This document shows, piece by piece, positions 44,875-53,398 of a DNA stretch of 64,000 nucleotides. The stretch comes from Shimia sp. CNT1-13L.2 (GTDB lineage Bacteria > Pseudomonadota > Alphaproteobacteria > Rhodobacterales > Rhodobacteraceae): positions 1 to 64,000 of the forward strand of contig NZ_JANDJO010000007.1 in assembly GCF_024331145.1 (NCBI RefSeq), in the 5' to 3' direction. Numbering within the stretch: the first letter of the stretch is position 1; every line of letters starts with the position of its first letter. The notes under the pieces are model-generated. The model saw only the letters and a program-made list of their open reading frames with translations, searched no databases and was not told where the DNA came from. Both the position numbers and the translations under genes were made by a program.

Positions 44875-45441
44875 ATGACCCAATATGACATCAACGTCAG
44901 ACAGGGTCTGCCCACCGAAATGCAGACCCTGCTTCGGGAGTATCCGCGCGATGACTGGCCGGATCACCCGAATCTCGCCGCGTCCACCCGCAACTGGCTG
45001 GGGGCGCATTCCTCCTTCCGCCAACTGGCGGCCATCCTGCAAAGTGACACACAGCAGGTGATCGACAAGACCCTCGCACAGGAAGACCACGCCAAACGCC
45101 TGTCACGCTTTGGAAATCTTCTGGTCCACAACCTGCATGGGCATCACCACTGGGAAGACCACAGCTTCTTTCCCGAACTGGAAGAGGCTGATCCCAGGTT
45201 TACGCGCGGGTTGGAAATGCTCGAGACAGACCACCATGAGATGGACGGTCTGCTTGAAAACCTGACGGGAACAGCCAACCGCTATCTCAAGCTGTTGCAC
45301 CTCTCCCCGACGGACGCAGAGCGCGAACTGTCGGCGCTGGAAACGCACACCGGCGGCATCGACCGCTTCCTCACCCGTCACCTGACGGACGAAGAAGATC
45401 TCGTGGTGCCGATCCTCTTGCATCACCGCCTGCGTGGCTGA
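44875..45441 (+). CDS. Hemerythrin-domain protein
   Basis: This 188-residue cytosolic protein has the spaced histidine and acidic ligands of a hemerythrin di-iron site: His in GAHSSF, the HNLHGHHHWEDHSFFPELEE segment (about 85-103), HHEMDGLLE and the C-terminal HLTDEEDLVVP. Bacterial hemerythrins bind O2, sense redox state or help repair iron-sulfur centres. The starting ATG is given by the frame; no strong ribosome site stands out. It is a single gene between ilvC and an EamA exporter. Confidence 0.8.
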   Translation: MTQYDINVRQGLPTEMQTLLREYPRDDWPDHPNLAASTRNWLGAHSSFRQLAAILQSDTQQVIDKTLAQEDHAKRLSRFGNLLVHNLHGHHHWEDHSFFPELEEADPRFTRGLEMLETDHHEMDGLLENLTGTANRYLKLLHLSPTDAERELSALETHTGGIDRFLTRHLTDEEDLVVPILLHHRLRG

Positions 45442-45501
45442 TCTTTGTCCCCCCTTGACCCCGACCGCGCGTCGGGGTCTTGTCAGCCGCGAGAGAGGGA
45501 C

Positions 45502-46416
45502 ATGACAGAACAACCGAACATCACCCGCGCAAGCTGGCTCATGGTGGCCACGCTGGGCCTCGTCTGGGGCTCGACATTCCTCGTGATCGAAATGGCCCTC
45601 GAAGGCATCACCCCCTTCTGGCTCGCGGCAGGCCGCATCGGGTTTGCCACGCTTCTGATGGTCGCGGTCTGGGGCCTGCGCGGATGGAAACTCTTTGCCA
45701 CCCCCGCACCCCGCGCCTGGCCCACCGTCGTGGTGGTCGGTGCCCTCAGCTCCGCCATCCCCTTCATGCTGCTCAGTTGGGGCCAGCAATACGTCACCTC
45801 CGGCTTTGCCGGCGTCTCGATGGCCGCGGTCGCCCTTCTGGTCCTGCCGCTGGCGCATTTCCTCGTCCCCGGCGAACACCTCACCCTGCGCAAGGGGCTG
45901 GGCTTCGTGATGGGCTTTGTCGGTGTTGTCGTCCTGATCGGCGGCAATGCTTTCGAAAGCACCGGCGCCGCCCTGGAAACCTTCGGTCGCCTCGCCTGCG
46001 TCGCCGCGGCAAGCTGCTATGCGCTCAGCTCCGTGCTGGTCCGCCGCCTGCCACCGGTAGACCCCATCGGCCTTGCCACGATGCTCTTGGTGCTGGGCTC
46101 CGCCATCGTGATCCCCGCGGCCTGGCTGGTCGAAGGCCCTCCCCCAATGCCCTCGCGGGAAACGCTTGCCATTCTCGCCGTGCTGGGCCTGATCCCGACC
46201 GCCGGTGCCAATCTCCTGCGCGTCCTCGTGATCCGCAGCGCAGGCCCGACCTTCATGAGCCTCACCAACTACCAGGTGCCAATCTGGTCCGTGGTCCTTG
46301 GCGCGCTGATCCTTGGCGAACCTTTACCCGCCAGCCTGCTCATGGCGCTTGCCCTCATCCTCGGCGGCGTCGGCCTCAGCCAATACGGTGCGCTGACCCG
46401 CCTGTTCCGGGGCTGA
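45502..46416 (+). CDS. EamA/DMT-superfamily exporter
   Basis: This 304-residue inner-membrane protein has ten hydrophobic helices in two EamA repeats (about 13-145 and 160-295), with the family start WGSTFLVIEMAL in helix 1. EamA proteins export amino acids, nucleosides or other metabolites; the substrate is not apparent. The ATG at 45502 has a GAGAGAGG ribosome site and is preferred to the open frame from 45445. It converges on glmM, with a GC-hairpin repeat between. Confidence 0.88.
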   Translation: MTEQPNITRASWLMVATLGLVWGSTFLVIEMALEGITPFWLAAGRIGFATLLMVAVWGLRGWKLFATPAPRAWPTVVVVGALSSAIPFMLLSWGQQYVTSGFAGVSMAAVALLVLPLAHFLVPGEHLTLRKGLGFVMGFVGVVVLIGGNAFESTGAALETFGRLACVAAASCYALSSVLVRRLPPVDPIGLATMLLVLGSAIVIPAAWLVEGPPPMPSRETLAILAVLGLIPTAGANLLRVLVIRSAGPTFMSLTNYQVPIWSVVLGALILGEPLPASLLMALALILGGVGLSQYGALTRLFRG

Positions 46417-46431
46417 GCGCTTCTTCTTGGA

Positions 46432-46466
46432 AAAATACCCCGGGGGTGCGGGGGCAGCGCCCCCGC
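46432..46466. repeat. Intergenic GC-hairpin repeat, copy B (probable glmM terminator)
   Basis: AAAATACCCCGGGGG (46432-46446) is followed by GCGGGGGC-AGC-GCCCCCGC (46448-46466). It shares the AAATAC-CCGGGG box and the AGC-looped hairpin with 24754-24811. Read on the minus strand it is a perfect eight-pair hairpin just after the glmM stop, followed by a TATTTTT stretch, as in a terminator. Confidence 0.65.
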
Positions 46467-46473
46467 GTTCACC

Positions 46474-47817
46474 TCAAAGTGCGGCTTCGACGGCATCCAC
46501 CACGGAATCCACTGTTTTCTCAAGCAAAACAGCATCTTCGCATTCCGCCATCACCCGCACCAAGGGTTCGGTTCCGGATTTCCGGATCAACAGACGGCCC
46601 TGCCCGTTCAGCGCATGTTCCGCAGCCGCAATAGCCGCCTTCACGTCATCGGTCTCCAGCGGCGTCTGACCTACGCCATAGCGCACGTTCTTGAGCATCT
46701 GGGGAACGGTTTCAAAACTGCGGGTCAGGCTCGACGCCGGTTGCCCGGTTTCCGCCATCGCCGCCAGAAACTGCAAACCCGCCATCAACCCATCACCGGT
46801 GGTGGCATAGTCGGTCATCACGATATGACCCGACTGTTCACCCCCAAGGTTGAAGCCGCCCTTGCGCATGGCCTCCACCACATACCGGTCGCCCACAGCA
46901 GTCCGCTCAAGCCGCAGCCCCTTGCCTTCAAGGAACCGTTCCAGCCCGAGGTTCGACATCACCGTCGCCACCAAGGCCCCGCCTTTCAACCGGCCGTCTT
47001 GCGCCCAGCGATCCGCCAAAAGGGCCATGATCTGGTCGCCGTCGGCCACCTGCCCATTCTCATCGATGATCATCACCCGATCGGCGTCACCATCCAGAGA
47101 TATCCCGACATCCGCCCCATGCGCCACAACCGCCTCGGCTGCGGTGGCCGGGTGGGTCGATCCGCAGCCGCGGTTGATATTGAGACCATCCGGCGAAGTC
47201 CCCACGGGGATCACCTCGGCCCCCAGTTCCCAAAGCGCCTCGGGGGCCGCGCGATAGGCCGCGCCATTGGCACAGTCGATCACCACTTTCATGCCCTTCA
47301 GCGGCACCGCCCGCGTCAAAGAGGATTTGACCCGCTCGATATAGCGGAACCGGCCATCGTCGATCCGCTTGGCGCCGCCAATATTCTTGGCCTGCACCGG
47401 CTCGACCCCGCTCTCGATCAGCGCCTCAATCTCGGCTTCGGCCTCGTCGGACAGCTTGAACCCATCCGGGCCGAAAAACTTGATCCCGTTGTCTTCTGCC
47501 GGGTTATGGCTGGCCGAGATCATCACCCCAAGATCGGCCCGCATCGAAGAGGTCAGCAACCCGACCGCCGGTGTCGGCACCGGTCCAAGCAACAGCACGT
47601 TCATCCCCGTCGAGGTCAGACCCGCCGTCAGCGCGTTTTCGAACATATAGCCCGACAGGCGCGTGTCCTTGCCGATCACCACACGGTGGTTGTTCTGGCC
47701 ATCGTTGCGGAAATACCGCCCCACCGCCGCGCCGATGCGCAGCGCCATCTCGGCGGTCATCGGATAGATATTGGCGGTGCCGCGCACCCCGTCGGTGCCA
47801 AAGAACTTACGCCCCAT
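46474..47817 (-). CDS. glmM: Phosphoglucosamine mutase
   Basis: GlmM converts glucosamine-6-phosphate to glucosamine-1-phosphate for peptidoglycan and LPS precursors. The 447-residue protein begins [13 protein letters not shown], holds the phosphoserine loop [13 protein letters not shown] (serine near residue 102), the metal loop DGDADR and the C-terminal phosphate-binding [12 protein letters not shown]. Length is standard. The ATG at 47817 overlaps the folP stop by 11 bases, so folP and glmM are coupled, an arrangement common in bacteria. Confidence 0.97.
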   Translation of the reverse strand: MGRKFFGTDGVRGTANIYPMTAEMALRIGAAVGRYFRNDGQNNHRVVIGKDTRLSGYMFENALTAGLTSTGMNVLLLGPVPTPAVGLLTSSMRADLGVMISASHNPAEDNGIKFFGPDGFKLSDEAEAEIEALIESGVEPVQAKNIGGAKRIDDGRFRYIERVKSSLTRAVPLKGMKVVIDCANGAAYRAAPEALWELGAEVIPVGTSPDGLNINRGCGSTHPATAAEAVVAHGADVGISLDGDADRVMIIDENGQVADGDQIMALLADRWAQDGRLKGGALVATVMSNLGLERFLEGKGLRLERTAVGDRYVVEAMRKGGFNLGGEQSGHIVMTDYATTGDGLMAGLQFLAAMAETGQPASSLTRSFETVPQMLKNVRYGVGQTPLETDDVKAAIAAAEHALNGQGRLLIRKSGTEPLVRVMAECEDAVLLEKTVDSVVDAVEAAL

Positions 47818-48826
47818 CGTACACTCCTGTCGTCGCAGCCTGCCAAAGCTGCAGGGCCTGCCGTGTCTCTTCCACATCATGCACCCGCACGATCTGCGCG
47901 CCCTGGGCGTACCCTTCCAGCGCCACCGCCAGTGACCCGCCCAGGCGTTTCTCCGGGTCCGGCGCATTGCCGATCACCTTGATGAACCCCTTGCGGCTTG
48001 CACCCAGAAGAACCGCGCATCCCAGCGAATGGAACAGGCTCAAACGGGCCAGCAGCGCAAGGTTGTGCGCCAACGTTTTGCCAAACCCGATGCCTGGGTC
48101 GACAACGATCTGATCCCGACTCATGCCAAGCCCTTCAAGCATCTCGATCTGCCCCTCAAGGAAGTCGTAGATGTCCAGAAGCACGTCATCATAGGTCGGG
48201 TTGTCCTGCATCGTCTGCGGATCGCCCTGCGCGTGCATCACGCAGACCGGCGCCCCCAGTTGGGCACACAACGGGGCAAGCGCGGCATCAAAGGTAAAGC
48301 CAGCCACGTCATTCACCATCAAGGCCCCTGCCGCCAGCGCCGACTTTGCCACCGATGCCTTGCGGGTATCGATACTGATCGGCACATCCATCACGGCGGA
48401 CAGGGCCGAGATCACAGGCGTGGTGCGCTGGATTTCCTCAAGCATCGGGATTTCAACGGCACCGGGGCGCGTGCTTTCACCACCGATATCAATCAGCGTT
48501 GCCCCCTCGGCCACCATCTCGCGTGCTCGCGCCACCGCCTGTTCGGGATCATTGTGCAGCCCGCCGTCGGAAAAGCTGTCCGGCGTCACGTTCAGGATGC
48601 CCATGATCTGCGGTTGCGTCAGGTCCATGGACCCGATCGCAGCCCGCGGCGCGGTGATCGCCGCCAGCGCCTCTTCAGGCACCTGCGCGGCCGCAACGAT
48701 GCGTGGGGCCGCATCGCGGCTCAGGATTTCAACATGGGTGAACCAGGTCCAGCCACCGGCCAGCGTCAACGCCTCATCGGGCCGCGCGGCATCGGTTTGT
48801 GGGATCGCACGATAATAAATCTTCAT
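47807..48826 (-). CDS. folP: Dihydropteroate synthase
   Basis: FolP joins pABA to the pterin pyrophosphate in folate synthesis; it is the sulfonamide target. The 339-residue protein has the pterin-binding signatures [15 protein letters not shown] (about residue 78-92), [11 protein letters not shown] and a later GASRKGF stretch. It is longer than the usual about 280 residues because of an N-terminal extension of some 70 residues with no recognised motif. The ATG at 48826 is chosen over a TTG at 48868; the ribosome site is weak. It lies between folB and glmM. Confidence 0.95.
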   Translation of the reverse strand: MKIYYRAIPQTDAARPDEALTLAGGWTWFTHVEILSRDAAPRIVAAAQVPEEALAAITAPRAAIGSMDLTQPQIMGILNVTPDSFSDGGLHNDPEQAVARAREMVAEGATLIDIGGESTRPGAVEIPMLEEIQRTTPVISALSAVMDVPISIDTRKASVAKSALAAGALMVNDVAGFTFDAALAPLCAQLGAPVCVMHAQGDPQTMQDNPTYDDVLLDIYDFLEGQIEMLEGLGMSRDQIVVDPGIGFGKTLAHNLALLARLSLFHSLGCAVLLGASRKGFIKVIGNAPDPEKRLGGSLAVALEGYAQGAQIVRVHDVEETRQALQLWQAATTGVYDGA

Positions 48827-48877
48827 ATCTGTTGAATGGGCCTTTGCGCCGCGCTTGGCAAGCACCAAGGTCAGCGA

Positions 48878-49789
48878 TTACGCAACGGGCAGGCTCCGCA
48901 TCGGCACTTTGCCGCCTTCTGTTGAAACGCTTGAAACATCCGCACCAATGAAAACCAGTTCGCAGGCGTCCATTTCCCCGGCCAGCCACTGCGCCAGCGC
49001 CATTGCATCGCTGCCCTTGGGGCCGTCCACGGCATCCAGTACCATCTTCGACGGCGCCCAGACACAGGTCTGGCCGTTCTTCATCGCCCAATCCAGCTCG
49101 GTCCAGGTGCCCACCACGAAACAACGCCGGTCCCGCGCGGCCAGCATCCAGGCGTTCTGTTCAATCGCCAGAAGATCAACACGGCGCTGGGTCAGCGGAT
49201 GTCCGGTCTGCGGCGCTGCCACCTCCGGCAGGCCGACACAGAAAATCAGCGGCGCATCCGCCCCCATCTCCTCGATCCAGCCACCAAGGTATTCCGACAC
49301 CATGGCCTCCTGCGTCAGGAACACCACGCGCGGATGCGGTTTTTCCCCTTCCGCAACCGCTGTCGAAGCATCGCCACGCGCCCGTACAATCTCGACCCCC
49401 AGTTCCCCCGAACCGCGGTCCAGCTTCTGGATGCGCACGAAGACCCGCGCCGCCTGCGGCTCCAACAGGATACGATCTGCAATCCGTACCGAAAGGGTCT
49501 CCAGCAAGTTCAGGCGCTCGGCCGCGAGTTCATGCGCAATCGCCTCGGTCACACGGTCATAGGACAGGATACGATCCACATCGTCCCCGGCATCTTCCTC
49601 AAGCGGATAGACCTCGACGACAACATCGAAACTCAGGCGCTGCGTCACACCACGTTCGGCCTGGAACGCGCCGATTTCCACCTCGACAACGTGGTTGCGC
49701 AGGGAAATGCGATCCAGGAAATCCGCCCCTTCCGTTGTGGCCGCCCGCTCCTCGGGATGGCCAAAGGCCAGTTTCGTCTCGTCAGTCAT
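48878..49789 (-). CDS. folB: Dihydroneopterin aldolase fused to an unassigned C-terminal domain
   Basis: Residues about 22-135 form the FolB fold: DRISLRNHVVEVEIGAFQAERG at the start and ISYDRV-like LSYDRVTEAIAHELAAERLNLLETLSVRIADRIL in the middle, which includes the family Glu-rich helix. FolB usually has about 120 residues; this protein has 303. The extra about 160 residues (from PHPRVVFLTQEAMVSEY on) do not look like FolK (HPPK), FolX or any domain I know. It precedes folP by 51 bases. HPPK is missing from the cluster. The aldolase assignment is firm, the extension is not assigned. Confidence 0.85.
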   Translation of the reverse strand: MTDETKLAFGHPEERAATTEGADFLDRISLRNHVVEVEIGAFQAERGVTQRLSFDVVVEVYPLEEDAGDDVDRILSYDRVTEAIAHELAAERLNLLETLSVRIADRILLEPQAARVFVRIQKLDRGSGELGVEIVRARGDASTAVAEGEKPHPRVVFLTQEAMVSEYLGGWIEEMGADAPLIFCVGLPEVAAPQTGHPLTQRRVDLLAIEQNAWMLAARDRRCFVVGTWTELDWAMKNGQTCVWAPSKMVLDAVDGPKGSDAMALAQWLAGEMDACELVFIGADVSSVSTEGGKVPMRSLPVA

Positions 49790-49889
49790 CTCAGTCTCCG
49801 CAGTCTCGGATCACGAACATAGGCGCGATGCCCGCCTTTAGCAGGCCGCCAAACGCCGCGCCAGCACCCATTCGCGCCACACCAAACGG

Positions 49890-49915
49890 AAAAGGCCTGC
49901 CACAATGGCAGGCCT
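49890..49915 (-). terminator. Intrinsic terminator of the SleB-type gene
   Basis: Read on the minus strand, AGGCCTGCCA (49915-49906) pairs with TGGCAGGCCT (49902-49893) around a three-base loop, followed by TTTTCCGTTT. It lies about 55 bases downstream of the hydrolase stop at 49971. Confidence 0.85.
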
Positions 49916-49970
49916 GTCCGTGAGTAGTGTTGTGCCCCTGCCCTCAAATCGCCGGCAGGACCACGGGTCG

Positions 49971-50609
49971 TTAGTTTTGGGTCAAGCGTGTGGGCTGACG
50001 ATAAAAGTGATGCACGCCGATGGTGGTGGTGCGCGGGAATTTCCGAGCCCAAGCCGGATTGACCGCCTTGGTGTGATAGTGGGTTGCCCCGGCCGTCAGG
50101 CTGCGCGGCGCGCCATCAATCATCAGGCGGGCCACCTTGCCTACGCGATCAAAAGCGGCGGGCTCGTGAATTTTCTCGGCGATACCGTCACAGGTATAGG
50201 TAAACTGGCACTGGTACTTGCGGCCTGTCCCCTGCTTGATCACCCCGCACAGCGTATCGGGATAGTAATCGTGATCCACACGGTTCAGGATAACCTCGGC
50301 CACGGCAAACTGGCCTTTCACGCTCTCGCCACGCGCTTCGAAATAAAGCGCCTCGGCAAGGCATTGCCATTGCTCGTCGGTTTTGGACACCTTCGGCTGG
50401 GCATCCACCCAGGCGCGGCTATATGTGATCTCGGTCGGGGTCTTCTTGGTCCGCGGTGCAAACATCAAAAGAAAGCGGTTCCCGAAGGAAGGTTTCTTTT
50501 CCTCGGCCTGCGTCGTCGTATTCTTGGTGCTGACCCGAGGCGGAACCTCTGCAAACGAGAGTCCGGCTGCAAAAAACAGGGTCAAAACAGCAGTAACAAG
50601 TAGTCTCAT
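49971..50609 (-). CDS. SleB/Hydrolase_2-family cell wall hydrolase, secreted
   Basis: The 212-residue protein starts with a signal peptide (about residues 1-20: MRLLVTAVLTLFFAAGLSFA) and carries the SleB-type hydrolase domain (about 80-205), recognisable by LAEALYFEARGES, where Glu is the catalytic acid, and by the GATHYHTKAVNPAWA segment. In spore formers SleB opens cortex peptidoglycan; in Rhodobacteraceae homologues act as periplasmic wall hydrolases. The ATG at 50609 has GAGG six bases upstream; an in-frame ATG at 50621 is the alternative. It has its own terminator. Confidence 0.82.
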   Translation of the reverse strand: MRLLVTAVLTLFFAAGLSFAEVPPRVSTKNTTTQAEEKKPSFGNRFLLMFAPRTKKTPTEITYSRAWVDAQPKVSKTDEQWQCLAEALYFEARGESVKGQFAVAEVILNRVDHDYYPDTLCGVIKQGTGRKYQCQFTYTCDGIAEKIHEPAAFDRVGKVARLMIDGAPRSLTAGATHYHTKAVNPAWARKFPRTTTIGVHHFYRQPTRLTQN

Positions 50610-50756
50610 CCTGAGCCTCATACGCGTCGTGATCGGTCCTCCCAGCCGAACAATCCCGGCCGTATACAGAATCGAGCATACAAGGTCCACCCCAAATTGA
50701 TTTCGGGGATACAGAACAACAAAAGTGTCAAGCCGAAAGAGAGATTTTTTCGGAAA

Positions 50757-53318
50757 TTACCCGACTTTATCCTGAATCGACAATTGTGCTGCTGCAAGAC
50801 GCGCCACCGGGACCCGGAATGGCGAACAGGACACGTAATCCATGCCTGCTTTTCGGCAAAACGCGATTGATTCGGGGCTGCCGCCATGTTCGCCGCACAC
50901 CGAAAGGGTCAGATCGGGCTGAGCATCCCGCCCCCGTTCGGCCCCAAGAAGCAGCAGTTCCCCCACGCCATCTGCATCCAGCGTGTGGAACGGGTCTTCC
51001 GGATAGACACCCTGATGCACATAGGCGGACATGAACCGCCCCGCGTCATCGCGCGACAGACCATAGGTCATCTGTGTCAGGTCATTGGTTCCGAAGCTGA
51101 AGAAATGACAATGCGGCGCAATATCCTCGGCCCGAAGCGCCGCACGCGGCGTTTCAACCATAACACCAAGCCGGTAGTCGAAATCCTCGCCCTGCTCCGT
51201 ACGCACCGCAGCCGCCACCGCGTCCACGCGGGTCTTGACCAGCTCCACTTCCCGCTTGGCACTGACCAGCGGGATCATGATCTCGGGAACAACCGCATCG
51301 CCATCGCGGCTCGCTTCGATCGTGGCTTCGAAAATCGCGCGCGCCTGCATGTCATATATCTCGGGCACGGTGATCCCAAGTCGAACCCCGCGCATGCCAA
51401 GCATCGGGTTGTATTCCCCAAGCGCCTCAACCCGACGGGTCACATCTGACAAGGGCAGGTTCAGGGCCTCGGCAAGATCGCGCAGGCCGGACCGGTCCGT
51501 CGGCAGGAACTCATGCAACGGCGGGTCAAACAGACGAATGCAGACCGGTTGTCCCTGCATGATGCGGAACAACTCGATAAAGTCCGCACGCTGCATCGGC
51601 AAAAGCTGTTCCAAGGCACTGCGGCGATCTTCGGGCGCATCGGCAAAGATCATCTCGCGCATCACCGTCAGGCGGCCCGGCTCAAAGAACATGTGCTCGG
51701 TTCGGCACAGCCCGATCCCCTGCGCCATGAAGTTGCGCGCGGTCTTGGCATCGGCCGGCGTATCCGCATTGGCCCGCACGCCAATATCCCGCTCATCGTC
51801 GGCCCAGGCCATCAGGGTCTGAAACGCATCATCCAGCGCCGCCTCGACCATGTCCGGCGCACCGGCAAGGATTTCCCCCTCGCTGCCGTCGATGGTGATT
51901 ACGTCGCCCTCCCTGAATTGCCGCCCATCCGGAGCAATCAACATCTTCTTGCGCATCTGGAACCGGATCGAGGACGCCCCGACAACGCAAGGCAAACCAA
52001 GGCCCCGTCCGATCACTGCCGCGTGGCTGGTGATCCCGCCGCGTTCGGTCAGCACGGCACTCGCCGCATGCATTCCGCGAATATCCTCTGGCGTGGTTTC
52101 CCGGCGCACCAGAACACAGGCTTCACTTCGCGCCGCGCTGGCCTGTGCCTCGGCGGCGGAAAACACGATCCGGCCCGTTGCCGCACCGGGGCTTGCCGCC
52201 ACACCGGTGCCAATCACATCGCGCTCGGCCTCGGGGTCGACCTGCCGGTGCAAGAGTTCATTCAACGCCCGCGGCTCGACCCGCATCACCGCTTCCTGTT
52301 TCGGGATGATGCCATCCTTGGCAAGCTGCACCGCGATCCGTACTGCCGCCCGCGAAGACCGCTGGACCCGAACACCATCCAGAATATGCACCGCACCATT
52401 CTCGATGGTGAACTCGATCTGCATCTCTTCGCGCAACTTCTCGCGCATCAGGGCGGCGTGCACCTTGAGGTCTTCAAACGCCTCCGGTGCCTTTTCCTCA
52501 AGCGACGATCCCCTCGGATCTTTCTCAAGGAATAGCGCTTCGGCACCACTGCGCAACGCATCCCGACCCTGCGACTGGCTCAGGTACCGTCCCGTGATCT
52601 GCGGCATGCCGGTGGTCGAGTTTACCAACTGCAACACGCCCGATCCACATTCTCCATGCCCAAGACCCAGCGCCATCTCTTGCACAACAAGGCCAAGTCC
52701 CGCGTCGGCAGGGGCACCCTTGGCCTGCCGCAACAGGCGTGCAGAAGTTCCTTCCCAGGCCCGCGCCATAGAGCGCAATACACCCGACAACTGTACCGCC
52801 GGGTCCTGCGGAAATGCCTCTTCCGCTTCGTCTTCATACGCCTCAAGCGCCTGCTGACAGATTTCGGGGTCATCCATGTCCAGATCATCGAACATGTCCG
52901 GATCAAGCCGCGCCACATTGATCGAATAGGATTGGATGAAGCGCGCATAGATCGACCGCGCGGCCGTCTCACCAATCCGCTCGCAAAGCTCAGCATAGCG
53001 TTGGTCGTTCATCCCGATATTCAAAACGGCGCCCGGCCCGCCCCAATCCGGGTCTTCCGACGAGGGCCGCACACACAAGAGATGCGCGACGTCGAGAGGC
53101 GCCAGCAGGTCCGCCATATCCGGCATCTGCCCAGAGGCAATCCGATGCACCTCATCAAACGACAGCGCAACAGTCGGCGGCACCGGCAGGTCCAGCCGAA
53201 CAAGGCGCTGAAGACATTTCGCCCGTCCGCCGTGCGTGGCCGTGGCCACCGGCGCTCCGGGGGTAATGAAGGTGATATGGGGGTTTTCTTGCTGCACTGC
53301 GGCGCTCTCCTTTGCCAC
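50757..53318 (-). CDS. ppdK: Pyruvate, phosphate dikinase-family protein
   Basis: PPDK interconverts pyruvate, ATP and Pi with PEP, AMP and PPi. The 853-residue protein has an N-terminal ATP-grasp region (about 1-330), the swivelling phosphohistidine domain with TERGGITSHAAVIGRGLGLPCVVG (His near residue 440) and a C-terminal TIM barrel with FFSFGTNDLTQMTYG and the CGEHGG cysteine. It is slightly shorter than typical PPDKs (about 880), mostly in the N-terminal part, where the usual nucleotide-binding segments look shortened; whether it is fully active cannot be told. It lies downstream of glyS on the same strand, with 80 bases between. Confidence 0.88.
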   Translation of the reverse strand: MAKESAAVQQENPHITFITPGAPVATATHGGRAKCLQRLVRLDLPVPPTVALSFDEVHRIASGQMPDMADLLAPLDVAHLLCVRPSSEDPDWGGPGAVLNIGMNDQRYAELCERIGETAARSIYARFIQSYSINVARLDPDMFDDLDMDDPEICQQALEAYEDEAEEAFPQDPAVQLSGVLRSMARAWEGTSARLLRQAKGAPADAGLGLVVQEMALGLGHGECGSGVLQLVNSTTGMPQITGRYLSQSQGRDALRSGAEALFLEKDPRGSSLEEKAPEAFEDLKVHAALMREKLREEMQIEFTIENGAVHILDGVRVQRSSRAAVRIAVQLAKDGIIPKQEAVMRVEPRALNELLHRQVDPEAERDVIGTGVAASPGAATGRIVFSAAEAQASAARSEACVLVRRETTPEDIRGMHAASAVLTERGGITSHAAVIGRGLGLPCVVGASSIRFQMRKKMLIAPDGRQFREGDVITIDGSEGEILAGAPDMVEAALDDAFQTLMAWADDERDIGVRANADTPADAKTARNFMAQGIGLCRTEHMFFEPGRLTVMREMIFADAPEDRRSALEQLLPMQRADFIELFRIMQGQPVCIRLFDPPLHEFLPTDRSGLRDLAEALNLPLSDVTRRVEALGEYNPMLGMRGVRLGITVPEIYDMQARAIFEATIEASRDGDAVVPEIMIPLVSAKREVELVKTRVDAVAAAVRTEQGEDFDYRLGVMVETPRAALRAEDIAPHCHFFSFGTNDLTQMTYGLSRDDAGRFMSAYVHQGVYPEDPFHTLDADGVGELLLLGAERGRDAQPDLTLSVCGEHGGSPESIAFCRKAGMDYVSCSPFRVPVARLAAAQLSIQDKVG

Positions 53319-53398
53319 AGCAGCATAGTCGCAATCCCTTGCGTGGCAAGGAAAAGCTGCGACGGCCTACCGCGCGTCAGCGGCAGGCCGTCACCAGA

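Noticed and set aside
50733-50753. CCGAAA/TTTCGG hairpin and a TTGACA box between ppdK and the SleB-type gene
   Set aside because: The hairpin has no T-run and no matching -10 box lies at a proper distance from TTGACA; evidence is too weak to call either a terminator or a promoter.
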